From Pontibacter deserti (GTDB lineage Bacteria; Bacteroidota; Bacteroidia; Cytophagales; Hymenobacteraceae), in the NCBI RefSeq assembly GCF_023630255.1, contig NZ_JALPRS010000004.1:51069-115068 (forward strand): DNA of 64,000 nucleotides. Direction: 5' to 3'. Shown in pieces: positions 52,175 to 60,278 of the stretch (position 1 is the stretch's first letter; each line of letters starts with the position of its first letter). The position numbers and the translations under genes were made by a program. Below the pieces are notes generated by a model. It searched no databases. It saw nothing but the letters and a program-made list of their open reading frames with translations, and was not told where the DNA came from.

Positions 52175-53528
52175 ATCTTCTGTTTCCTTTCTTTTTAGTC
52201 TTCTGCCAACCAGAGTTTTTAGGATCACCTTTTTTCTTGCCCTTCTCGAAGTTAGACTTGTGCCTGCCTTTTTTCTCATGGAAGGCCCCTTTGAAATCAG
52301 GATTCTCGCGGCGCTTCTGGCGGTCTACTTCCATGGCTATATCCTGCTGCTCCTCAAACGTAGTCGGGTGTATTTCCACTTCTTCCGGCAAAGGTAGCTC
52401 CGGTATCTGCATCCGGATAATGTTTTCTATTTTGCGGATGTGGTACATCTCGGCTTCGTTGGCAAAAGTTATGGCCGCACCTTCCTGCTCGGCACGGCCG
52501 GTGCGGCCAATGCGGTGCACGTAATCTTCGTACACAAACGGCACATCAAAGTTGATTACATGGCTTACCATCGTTACATCAATGCCGCGCGCAGCCACAT
52601 CCGTTGCAATTAAAAAGCGCACATCACCTCCTTTAAAAGCTTCCATAGAGTTAATGCGGGTATTCTGTCCTTTGTTGCCATGTATAGCACGCACTTCGCC
52701 GTACTCTTTCCGCTCCAAGTATTTGGCTACATTTTCTGCATTTTTCTTGCTGCGTGTAAAGATGATCACACGTTTAAAGGTTTCTTCGTCCTGGATAAGA
52801 TGCTCCAGCAAAGCAATTTTGGTGCGGATGTTTGGCACACGGTAAAGAACCTGGCTAACTGTTTCAACAGGAGTTGCCTGTGGCGTTACTTCCACGCGCG
52901 TCGGGAACTCCAGGAACTCTTCTGACAGCTGTACTACCTTATCGGGCATGGTAGCCGAAAAGAGCAGGTTCTGGCGCTTACGCGGGATCACTTCCAGCAG
53001 CTGGCGGATCTGCGGCATAAAACCCATATCCATCATTTTGTCAGCCTCGTCCAGAATCAGCGTTTTCAGTTCTTTTAATACCAGCTCACCTTTCAGGTAT
53101 AGTTCCATCAGGCGTTTAGGCGTAGCTACTAAAATATCAATGCCTTTACTTATAGTTTCGATCTGCGTTTTTGGGCCCAAACCACCATAAATAGCGGTGT
53201 AGCGCAGGTCGGTATACTTTGCCAACAGCTTGATGTTCTCCTCGATCTGCATTACCAGTTCGCGGGTAGGGGCAATAATAAGCGCACGTGGGTGTTGGCC
53301 TTGCGCATACTTTACCTTCATGATCAGCGGCAATAAAAAGGCAGCGGTTTTACCGGTTCCGGTCTGGGCAATGCCTAAAATATCGTGCCCCGCCGAAATC
53401 AACGGAATAGCCTGTAATTGTATAGGTGTAGGCTTTTCGTAGCCGGCATCGGCAATGGCGTTCAGCAGCTGTTTGTTCAGCTTAAAATCTTCGAACGTGG
53501 TTATTTCTTTCTCTGCTTCTTCGGCCAT
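52173..53528 (-). CDS. DEAD-box RNA helicase (RhlE-like)
   Basis: A 451-residue RNA helicase. Q motif PTPIQLQAIPLI, motif I AQTGTGKT (near 53), motif II DEAD (near 160), motif III SAT, motif V ATDVAARGIDV and motif VI HRIGRTGRAEQEG are all present. The basic disordered tail (KKGRHKSNFEKGKKKGD to KKKGNRR) is typical of RhlE-type proteins acting on ribosome assembly or mRNA turnover. It is monocistronic. Confidence 0.95.
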   Translation of the reverse strand: MAEEAEKEITTFEDFKLNKQLLNAIADAGYEKPTPIQLQAIPLISAGHDILGIAQTGTGKTAAFLLPLIMKVKYAQGQHPRALIIAPTRELVMQIEENIKLLAKYTDLRYTAIYGGLGPKTQIETISKGIDILVATPKRLMELYLKGELVLKELKTLILDEADKMMDMGFMPQIRQLLEVIPRKRQNLLFSATMPDKVVQLSEEFLEFPTRVEVTPQATPVETVSQVLYRVPNIRTKIALLEHLIQDEETFKRVIIFTRSKKNAENVAKYLERKEYGEVRAIHGNKGQNTRINSMEAFKGGDVRFLIATDVAARGIDVTMVSHVINFDVPFVYEDYVHRIGRTGRAEQEGAAITFANEAEMYHIRKIENIIRMQIPELPLPEEVEIHPTTFEEQQDIAMEVDRQKRRENPDFKGAFHEKKGRHKSNFEKGKKKGDPKNSGWQKTKKKGNRR

Positions 53529-53647
53529 GGTACTATAAATTATACTTTACTTGTAACTACAAAAGTACGGTAATTTTATGGGAGAGAAGTAATGTGTTTA
53601 AATTGCGTGAGTTTAAATGTATATTATACTGAATTAAAACTGGTTTT

Positions 53648-54268
53648 ATGCTCAAAGTATACTTCAACATATTGCTCTTAGTAACTTTTTATGCAATCAC
53701 TCTGAAATCAGCAGAAGGGCAGGGCAAGGAGTTTGATGTTTATAATAAAATTGAGTTAACTAAGAGAGAACTAATAGCAGATAAAGTTGATACTTTTTTA
53801 ATCTATACTACAGGATGTGTGGGGTGTGAAATACTTTATAAGAAAGGATATGAACCATCTTGCGAGTGTATAAGTGAAGGTGTAAATGCAAGTATAATAT
53901 GGCAAGTTGGTGGGAAGAGCTACCTAAAGCAGATTAGCTGTTGTTTTGAAACTACAACTAATATTGATGAACTACCTGATGTGTTCTCTTTTTATGAGAA
54001 GAATAAATCCAGACTACAAAAAACTGAAGTCGGCATAAGAAAAGTAAAAGCGGATGGGACAGTAATCATTTCTAAGCCGGCGAGTACCAGCCACTATTCT
54101 TTTCAGGAAGTAGTAATGAAAAATGGTGCATCAGAATATAATTTTGAAGTAAAAGATTATCAGAAAGAAGGGGAGTTTGCAGATGCATGGAGAAAGTATA
54201 AGTGGTTAGAAGCTCAGGTTAAATGGGTAAATATTATTGATAATAAATTAAGAGCAATTACTGAGTAA
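53648..54268 (+). CDS. secreted cysteine-containing hypothetical protein
   Basis: A 206-residue protein with a signal-like start (VYFNILLLVTFYAITLKSAEGQ). The mature part has six cysteines in two groups (TTGCVGCEILYKKGYEPSCEC and ISCCFE), suggesting disulfides or metal binding, then a Lys/Glu-rich tail. No family is recognised. Its DNA is markedly AT-rich next to the helicase and dihydroorotase genes, so recent acquisition is possible. Confidence 0.6.
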   Translation: MLKVYFNILLLVTFYAITLKSAEGQGKEFDVYNKIELTKRELIADKVDTFLIYTTGCVGCEILYKKGYEPSCECISEGVNASIIWQVGGKSYLKQISCCFETTTNIDELPDVFSFYEKNKSRLQKTEVGIRKVKADGTVIISKPASTSHYSFQEVVMKNGASEYNFEVKDYQKEGEFADAWRKYKWLEAQVKWVNIIDNKLRAITE

Positions 54269-54316
54269 AACAGGAAATTATTCTCTCCCTTTCTCTTCTC
54301 TCCGTATCTTAGCACC

Positions 54317-55651
54317 ATGAAAAGCATCCTCATAAAAAACGCGCAACTCGTAAACGAAGGAAGAATAAGTACTGCCGATGTGCTGGTAAAAGACGGACGT
54401 ATTGCACAAATAGATCAAAGTATAACAGCCGAGGCTGACCAAACTATAGATGCTACCGGTTTATACTTGCTGCCGGGTGTAATAGACGACCAGGTACACT
54501 TTAGAGAGCCAGGACTTACCCATAAAGCGACTATAGGTTCGGAGGCAAAAGCAGCTGTAGTGGGCGGAACAACTTCTTTTATGGAGATGCCGAATACAGT
54601 GCCTAATGCCACAACGCAGGAACTGCTGGAAGACAAGTATAAAATAGCTGCAGAAACCTCGCTGGCGAACTACTCTTTTTACATGGGTGCCACCAACGAT
54701 AACCTGGCCGAGGTGCTGCTAACCAACCCAAACACGGTTTGCGGTATCAAGATATTTATGGGTTCTTCCACGGGGAACATGCTTGTAGATAATGCCGAAA
54801 CGCTGGAACAGATCTTCTCGAAAGCCAAACTACCCATTGCCGTACACTGCGAAGACGAGCAGACCATCCGCGACAACATGGCCATTTATGAAGAGAAGTA
54901 TGGCGAAGATATTCCGGTAAAGTGCCACCCCGAAATACGTAACGAAGCAGCTTGTTTTAAATCATCTTTCCTGGCGGTTAAGCTAGCTGAGAAGCATAAT
55001 ACCCGTCTGCACATCCTGCACATCTCTACCGAAGAAGAACTGAAGCTTTTCCGCAACGACATTCCGTTGGAGCAGAAACGCATTACTGCCGAAGTTTGCG
55101 TGCACCATTTGTGGTTTGATAAAGAGGATTACGACAAGTATGGCACCCAGATAAAATGTAACCCGGCTGTAAAAGAGCATCGCCACAAAGAAGGATTGTT
55201 GCAGGGTCTGCTGGAAGATAAACTGGATGTAATTGCCACCGACCACGCCCCGCACCTTTGGGAAGAAAAGCAAGGCAAGTATAAGCAAGCACCATCCGGA
55301 GTGCCTTTAATTCAACACTCGTTGCAGATGATGCTGGAATTTGTAAAACAGGGCAAACTGACGCTGGAGAAAGTAGTGGAGAAAATGGCGCATGCGCCGG
55401 CTATACTTTTTAATGTGCGCGAACGCGGTTACATTAGAGAAGGCTATTGGGCCGACCTGGTGCTGGTAGATCTGAACAAACCTTATACTGTTACCAAAGA
55501 GAATACCTACTATAAATGTGGCTGGTCACCATTTGAAGGCCATACTTTCAGCTCAACTATAATGCATACTATAGTTTCGGGGCATCTGGTTTACAGCAAC
55601 GGCACATTTGATGAGAGCAAGAAAGGAGAAAGACTTTTGTTTGACAGGTAA
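54317..55651 (+). CDS. dihydroorotase-like amidohydrolase
   Basis: A 444-residue amidohydrolase of the class I dihydroorotase/allantoinase type: GVIDDQVHFREPGLTHK, TSFMEMPNT, KIFMGSSTGNML, AVHCEDEQTI, LHILHIST and ATDHAPH. The first metal-ligand motif HxH reads Q59-V-H61, so the first histidine is replaced by glutamine; the other ligands look intact. I recall this QVHFREP variant in other Bacteroidota enzymes annotated as dihydroorotase, so it is probably the pyrimidine enzyme. The next gene starts 2 nt after its stop. Confidence 0.85.
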   Translation: MKSILIKNAQLVNEGRISTADVLVKDGRIAQIDQSITAEADQTIDATGLYLLPGVIDDQVHFREPGLTHKATIGSEAKAAVVGGTTSFMEMPNTVPNATTQELLEDKYKIAAETSLANYSFYMGATNDNLAEVLLTNPNTVCGIKIFMGSSTGNMLVDNAETLEQIFSKAKLPIAVHCEDEQTIRDNMAIYEEKYGEDIPVKCHPEIRNEAACFKSSFLAVKLAEKHNTRLHILHISTEEELKLFRNDIPLEQKRITAEVCVHHLWFDKEDYDKYGTQIKCNPAVKEHRHKEGLLQGLLEDKLDVIATDHAPHLWEEKQGKYKQAPSGVPLIQHSLQMMLEFVKQGKLTLEKVVEKMAHAPAILFNVRERGYIREGYWADLVLVDLNKPYTVTKENTYYKCGWSPFEGHTFSSTIMHTIVSGHLVYSNGTFDESKKGERLLFDR

Positions 55652-55653
55652 GG

Positions 55654-56022
55654 ATGGAGTTAGAAAAGTTTAAAGAGTTGCACTATAAGTTCTTCGGAAA
55701 GGAGCTGCCGCAGGAAGTGCTGGAATCGGAAGAGTATGCAGCCTACGCCGATGCAATACACGAAGACGAAGCCTGCTACAATTGGGTAACAGCCGAAAAG
55801 CTAAAAGCCAAAGGCTTCGACTATCAGGACTTATGCTGTATGATGATGGCTGACAAGGTTTTCGAAAGCTTGGACGAGGAAGGGGAGATTAAGTATGATG
55901 ACCCGGAAGTGATCATTAATAAGTGGGATGAAGGGCTTTATGGTATACCGGTGCACAATGGCGGAGCAACTATGGTTGTAATAAATTACTGCCCGTGGTG
56001 CGGTACAAAGCTTAGCGAGTAA
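55654..56022 (+). CDS. small zinc-ribbon protein (DUF6980-like)
   Basis: A 122-residue acidic protein. The C-terminal part GIPVHNGGATMVVINYCPWCGTKLSE carries a single CPWC zinc-ribbon half and resembles the end of DUF6980 proteins; two further cysteines are in LCCMMM. The N-terminal half is helical and unrecognised. It starts 2 nt after the dihydroorotase-like gene and is certainly co-transcribed. Function unknown. Confidence 0.7.
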   Translation: MELEKFKELHYKFFGKELPQEVLESEEYAAYADAIHEDEACYNWVTAEKLKAKGFDYQDLCCMMMADKVFESLDEEGEIKYDDPEVIINKWDEGLYGIPVHNGGATMVVINYCPWCGTKLSE

Positions 56023-56098
56023 AGACCTTTATCTGAAGCATTTACTTTATACTTTGCTGTAACAGGTAAAATTTTTACCCAAAAATGCGCGTATAGTA

Positions 56099-56128
56099 TT
56101 GCGTTGTGTGATTTCGTGCGTATATTTG
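56099..56128 (+). promoter_or_regulatory. promoter of tRNA-His
   Basis: TTG (56099-56101), 19 nt, TATATTTG (56121-56128): a full match to the Bacteroidota housekeeping promoter, placing the start about 13 nt before the tRNA. Confidence 0.8.
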
Positions 56129-56146
56129 CACTCTCAAACGAGACAC

Positions 56147-56224
56147 GGTGATCGTAGTTCAGTTGGTTAGAGCACCAGATTGTGATTCTGGAAGTCGTGG
56201 GTTCGAATCCCATCGGTCACCCCA
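56147..56224 (+). tRNA. tRNA-His (GTG anticodon)
   Basis: The cloverleaf is complete: acceptor GTGATCG/CGGTCAC (56148-56154 with 56214-56220), anticodon arm CCAGA-TTGTGAT-TCTGG with anticodon GTG at 56182-56184, and T-arm GTGGG-TTCGAAT-CCCAT. The histidine-specific extra G(-1) at 56147 faces C73 at 56221, and CCA is encoded at 56222-56224. A hairpin terminator follows directly. Confidence 0.97.
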
Positions 56225-56258
56225 AGCCCTTGAAGCTAACCTTCAGGGGCTTTTTTGT
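56225..56258 (+). terminator. terminator after tRNA-His
   Basis: AGCCCTTGAAG pairs with CTTCAGGGGCT (one G.T-type irregularity) and is followed by TTTTTT. Confidence 0.8.
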
Positions 56259-56354
56259 TTTAGTTAATTGTTAACTTGCCGAACGGGTAAACTGCTGATT
56301 TTAAGTATAAACCTATTCGTGTTTCTTATTTCGTAATTCATAATTAGCAAAAAT

Positions 56355-57278
56355 ATGAGCTTAGTAGTAGTAGGTTCGATGGCGTTTGACGCGCTGGAAA
56401 CTCCTTTCGGTAAAACTGATAAGATTGTAGGTGGCGCGGCTACTTATATCTCTCTTTCGTCTTCATACTTCGTGAAGCCGGTAAATGTAGTGTCTGTAGT
56501 TGGTGGCGATTTCGATCAGGACCACATTGCTTTAATGCACCAGCGCAACATCAGCACCGAAGGTGTGCAGGTAAAAGAGAACGAGAAATCTTTTTTCTGG
56601 TCTGGCCGCTACTTTAACGACATGAACAGCCGCGAAACGCTGGTTACAGAACTAAACGTGCTGGGCGATTTCGACCCGATCATCCCGGATGCTTACCAAG
56701 GCTGCGAATACCTAATGCTGGGTAACCTGGCTCCACAAGTTCAGAAAACTGTAATCGAGCGCCTTACTCAAAAGCCAAAGCTGATCGTGATGGACACCAT
56801 GAATTTCTGGATGGACATTGCTTTACCAGAACTGATGGAGACATTGAAACTGGTAGATGTTCTTTCTATCAACGATGAAGAAGCACGCCAACTGAGCGGT
56901 GAGTATTCATTGGTTAAGGCTGCTAAAAAGATCATGGCAATGGGACCTAAATTCCTGATCATCAAGAAGGGGGAGCATGGTGCTTTGCTGTTTAACGAAG
57001 ATAAAGTATTCTTCGCGCCAGCATTGCCTTTGGAAGAAGTATTTGACCCTACCGGAGCCGGCGATACATTTGCAGGTGGCTTTATCGGCTACATTGCCAG
57101 CACTAACGATATCAGCTTTGAGAACATGAAGCGTGCTATTATTTATGGTTCGGCGATGGCATCGTTCTGCGTAGAGAAATTTGGTACAGAGCGCCTGAAA
57201 AACCTGAGCACAGAGGAGATCGAAAACCGCGTGCAGCAGTTCGTGAACCTGGTTGCTTTTGATACTGTGCTGCAGTAG
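56355..57278 (+). CDS. PfkB-family carbohydrate/nucleoside kinase
   Basis: A 307-residue ribokinase-fold kinase. It has MSLVVVGSMAFDALETPFG, the glycine-rich IVGGAATYISLSSSYF, the second PfkB signature DPTGAGDTFAGGFIGYI with the catalytic aspartate (near 235), and the ATP-site IIKKGEHGALLF. The substrate could be a sugar such as ribose or fructose-like compounds, or a nucleoside; nothing in the neighbourhood decides. It is monocistronic. Confidence 0.9.
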   Translation: MSLVVVGSMAFDALETPFGKTDKIVGGAATYISLSSSYFVKPVNVVSVVGGDFDQDHIALMHQRNISTEGVQVKENEKSFFWSGRYFNDMNSRETLVTELNVLGDFDPIIPDAYQGCEYLMLGNLAPQVQKTVIERLTQKPKLIVMDTMNFWMDIALPELMETLKLVDVLSINDEEARQLSGEYSLVKAAKKIMAMGPKFLIIKKGEHGALLFNEDKVFFAPALPLEEVFDPTGAGDTFAGGFIGYIASTNDISFENMKRAIIYGSAMASFCVEKFGTERLKNLSTEEIENRVQQFVNLVAFDTVLQ

Positions 57279-57301
57279 TTTTAGCAAGTATAAACTATAA
57301 G

Positions 57302-57331
57302 AAAAGGGGAGGCTTGGGCTTCCCCTTTTTT
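57302..57331 (+). terminator. terminator after the PfkB kinase
   Basis: AAAGGGGA pairs with TCCCCTTT, followed by a T-run. Confidence 0.8.
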
Positions 57332-57423
57332 GTTGCCTTTGCCTAAACTATATCAGCTGTTTTGTAACTAAACCGCGCCAGTCGGGGTAAAACTAAAGTA
57401 TAAGTTACTTAAGAATCCAAGCT

Positions 57424-57594
57424 ATGAACAATAACAAAAATCAGATGAAGGGCAAAGCAGATGCGCAAAACCCGAAGAGTAAAGTGAAGACAGATCCTAC
57501 CCATAAAGTGCAGCAGACGGAAGATTCTAAAGTTCAGAATCCGAACAGAAACCTGGCACAAGGTGGCAACAATATGCCTTACAAGAAAAAGTAA
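57424..57594 (+). CDS. small hydrophilic lysine-rich protein
   Basis: A 56-residue frame starting MNNNKNQMKGKADAQNPKSK and ending GGNNMPYKKK. It is made almost entirely of Asn, Lys, Gln and other polar residues, with no hydrophobic core, so it should be disordered. The clean start, stop and following terminator support a real gene; its composition resembles small stress-type or nucleoid-associated peptides, without a firm family. Confidence 0.6.
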   Translation: MNNNKNQMKGKADAQNPKSKVKTDPTHKVQQTEDSKVQNPNRNLAQGGNNMPYKKK

Positions 57595-57632
57595 AGGCAC
57601 ACTAGCAACAGAATAAAACTATGAACATACTG

Positions 57633-57672
57633 GCGCGGGCAGAGGCTATCAAACTCTCTGCCCGCGTTTTTT
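57633..57672 (+). terminator. terminator after the small lysine-rich gene
   Basis: GCGGGCAGAG pairs with CTCTGCCCGC and runs into TTTTTT. It ends 5 nt before the convergent M61 gene stop. Confidence 0.85.
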
Positions 57673-57676
57673 ATGT

Positions 57677-59398
57677 CTAAAACTCCTGATGCAGCCAATG
57701 CTTAAAGTTTTCTTTCTCTGTAGCATTCGCGTCTGGTCGCTTTTCTATGGTATACTTTGGGTAATAGCCTTGTGATGTTGGTATAAGTATAACCTGCCGT
57801 ATTTGCTTGTCCCGGAAGAGTGTAAGGGTTATAGTTTCAGGAGATGGATGCTGCTGTAATAAATGCTGCAGGTTCTGTTCCAGTTTTCTACCGTTCAGGG
57901 CAATCAGTTCGTCGTCTATACTTAAGGTATTAAAAGCCGGAGATGCCGGGGCTACAGCAGTTACCTTTATTGTTTGTTCAGCAGTTATTTTAAACCCAAA
58001 ACGACTCTCATAAAGTAATGTGTTTTCGTGCTGCTTCAGGGTGCAGCCTACATACTTCAGTGCTTCGTCAAGCGCAGGTTCTATTGGAGTAGTGCCGTTT
58101 ATAAAATTATCGAAGTATAGTTTAAAGGACTGCCTGGCAATCTCATCAACTAAAGCTGCATAATCATGTTCGGAGTAGCCTATACTGCGCTTGCCAAATC
58201 GTTCCCATAGTTTCCGCATCACGGTATCCAGGCTTGCCTGGTTGTTGGTTGCTTTCCGCAGTTGCAGATCCAGAAGCAAAGCGGTTAAAGCGCCTTTTAT
58301 ATAGATAGATACTTTTCGATCGGGTATGCCGGGTTTGTAGCCATCTAACCACAGGTCAAATGATGAATCAGCTACCGACATGTTGTGACGGCTGTAGTCG
58401 GCGAAGTAGCGTTGCAGCGTGGTGTTCAGTTCATCGAAATATTGCTGTACTGTAAATACGCCGGACCTAGCTAGCATGTAATCGCCGTAGTAAGTGGTAA
58501 CGCCTTCTGCTACATAGCCGGTTTTAAAGTAATTTTCCTGTGCAAAGTTGTAAGGCAGCATTTCCTGTGGCCGGATCTTTTTAATGTTCCAGGTATGGAA
58601 AAGCTCATGCGAACTCACCCCGATAAACTCTTTATATAATGCCGGCGTCATCAATAGTTCACCAGGGCCAAGCGTGATAACAGTAGAATGACTATGCTCT
58701 ACGCCGTGGTAGGTGCGGTACGGAAGTATAAGGTTCAGGTAATGGTACTCCGGCACCGGAAAATCACCGAACACCTCTATCTGCGCTTTACTAAAGGCTT
58801 TAAAATCGTGGATGATCTTTGGCAAGTCAGGTTTGCAGGCGCCTTGTATCCAAATGTGGAAAGTGGTGCCGGCCAATGTATAGCTCGAATGTTGCAACGA
58901 GTTGCTGGCTATAAACGGGCTGTCTACCAGTTCATCGTAGTTTGCAGCGCTTAAGGTATGTTTTCTGATCTCAGGTAATCCGCAGGCGATTTGCCAGTTT
59001 TCAGGTATGGCTATACTTACTTCACAGGGTTCATGCTCACGTCCTTCTACAGCCATCAGGCAGTTTATCGGGTTCAGGTATAGCATCTGCTCATCCAGCC
59101 ACGACCCGCCTGCATCCATCTGCCGGGCATAAAAGCTATAGTTTATAGTGATAGTGTCTGCTCCATCAGCCTGCACCACCCAGCGGTCTTTGGTTGCTTT
59201 CTGTATGCTTATATTTGCTCCATGTGCTGTGGCAGTAACCTGGCGTAGTTTTTGGGCAAACTGCTGCAACTCATAACGACCCGGGCGCCAGGCAGGCAAC
59301 TGTAAGTATAACTCCTGCTGCGTGTTACCGGTTATAGTTATGCTGATATCCAGAAAGTGCGAAAGTGCTGAAGTATAACTCAGGTGGTACGAGATCAT
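57677..59398 (-). CDS. M61 family peptidase with PDZ domain
   Basis: A 573-residue metallopeptidase. An N-terminal beta domain (about 1-170) precedes the thermolysin-like catalytic part with the zinc motif HELFH (near 263) in SSHELFHTWNIKKIRP and the downstream glutamate ligand in YVAEGVTTYYGDYM. A C-terminal PDZ domain (about 470-540, FNTLSIDDELIALNGRKLEQNL) follows. No signal peptide is evident. M61 enzymes are glycyl aminopeptidase-like. It is monocistronic. Confidence 0.92.
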   Translation of the reverse strand: MISYHLSYTSALSHFLDISITITGNTQQELYLQLPAWRPGRYELQQFAQKLRQVTATAHGANISIQKATKDRWVVQADGADTITINYSFYARQMDAGGSWLDEQMLYLNPINCLMAVEGREHEPCEVSIAIPENWQIACGLPEIRKHTLSAANYDELVDSPFIASNSLQHSSYTLAGTTFHIWIQGACKPDLPKIIHDFKAFSKAQIEVFGDFPVPEYHYLNLILPYRTYHGVEHSHSTVITLGPGELLMTPALYKEFIGVSSHELFHTWNIKKIRPQEMLPYNFAQENYFKTGYVAEGVTTYYGDYMLARSGVFTVQQYFDELNTTLQRYFADYSRHNMSVADSSFDLWLDGYKPGIPDRKVSIYIKGALTALLLDLQLRKATNNQASLDTVMRKLWERFGKRSIGYSEHDYAALVDEIARQSFKLYFDNFINGTTPIEPALDEALKYVGCTLKQHENTLLYESRFGFKITAEQTIKVTAVAPASPAFNTLSIDDELIALNGRKLEQNLQHLLQQHPSPETITLTLFRDKQIRQVILIPTSQGYYPKYTIEKRPDANATEKENFKHWLHQEF

Positions 59399-59578
59399 AG
59401 TTTGATTGCTGGTTGTTAAATGGCTGTATTGTTAAATTGTTGAAAGGTTTTACCCCAATAGCGGGTATTCTGTTTGCGAATGCTGCAGCAAAGTATATGT
59501 TATAGTTATAGTTCTAAAAAATAAATATCAAAGCAATCAGCAATCAAACAGTTTTTAGTAAAAATTTAGGGTTGGGGT

Positions 59579-59608
59579 TTGATAATTACAAAAGGTTCTC
59601 TAATTTTG
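59579..59608 (+). promoter_or_regulatory. promoter of rpmH-rnpA
   Basis: TTTG with TTG at 59579-59581, 19 nt, then TAATTTTG (59601-59608): full consensus. The transcript would start about 20 nt before rpmH. Confidence 0.8.
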
Positions 59609-59636
59609 CAGGCCATAATAAAACCATTGGCATACG

Positions 59637-59798
59637 ATGAAAAGAACATTCCAGCCTTCTCAGAGAAAAAGAAGAAATAAGCACGGCTTCAGATCTAGAA
59701 TGGAGACCGCTAACGGTAGAAGAGTTTTGGCTAGCAGAAGAGCCAAAGGCAGAAAGAGGCTAACTGTTTCTGACGAGAAAAGACACAAGGCAGCTTAA
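59637..59798 (+). CDS. rpmH: large ribosomal subunit protein bL34
   Basis: A 53-residue bL34: [20 protein letters not shown] followed by [24 protein letters not shown] in part. The family signature MKRT(F/Y)QPS-R-R--HGFR-RM-T--GR-VL--RR-KGR--L is complete. It carries a short C-terminal extension (SDEKRHKAA). It is first in the classic rpmH-rnpA pair; dnaA is not nearby, so this is not evidence for oriC. Confidence 0.98.
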   Translation: MKRTFQPSQRKRRNKHGFRSRMETANGRRVLASRRAKGRKRLTVSDEKRHKAA

Positions 59799-59839
59799 TT
59801 CCTGAAAAGGAAGCAGCTTTTGCTATTGCGTAGCCGCTA

Positions 59840-60250
59840 ATGACTATAGAAGCAGCTAACGATCAGCAAGCGAGCCAGCCAACTACTTATACATTTTCGA
59901 AAGAAGAACGCTTGTGCAGTAAGCGCTTAATCACGCTACTGTTCTCCAAGGGTTCTTCTTTTAATTTGTATCCGCTTCGCTTTGTTTATTATACCGAGCC
60001 TGGCGCAGCGCCTGCATCCACACAGGTGGTAATTTCAGTATCTAAGCGCCATTTCAAACGCGCCGTAGACCGCAACCGCCTTAAACGGCAAATACGTGAG
60101 GCTTACCGCCTTAACAAACATCTCCTGCTTGCCGATCCGGCTAAAGCACCTGCTTTACTAGGTATACTTTATATCGGTAAAGAAAAAAAAACCTTTCAAT
60201 CTATTCAGAAAAAACTAATTTCCGGTTTAGAACGTTGTCTCAGTACGTAG
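59840..60250 (+). CDS. rnpA: ribonuclease P protein component
   Basis: A 136-residue RNase P protein that helps the P RNA process pre-tRNA 5' ends. It has FSKEERLCSKRLITLLFSKGSSF at the start and the RNR signature region VVISVSKRHFKRAVDRNRLKRQIREAYRLNK. It lies 41 nt after rpmH. The S41 protease gene begins 28 nt after it, probably in the same transcript. Confidence 0.95.
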   Translation: MTIEAANDQQASQPTTYTFSKEERLCSKRLITLLFSKGSSFNLYPLRFVYYTEPGAAPASTQVVISVSKRHFKRAVDRNRLKRQIREAYRLNKHLLLADPAKAPALLGILYIGKEKKTFQSIQKKLISGLERCLST

Positions 60251-60278
60251 GCTTTTCTTGTTCTCTAACCCGAAAATT

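Noticed and set aside
59579..60250. Chromosome origin near rpmH-rnpA
   Set aside because: In many bacteria rpmH lies beside dnaA and oriC, but here there is no dnaA, no DnaA-box cluster noticed, and rnpA leads into an S41 protease.
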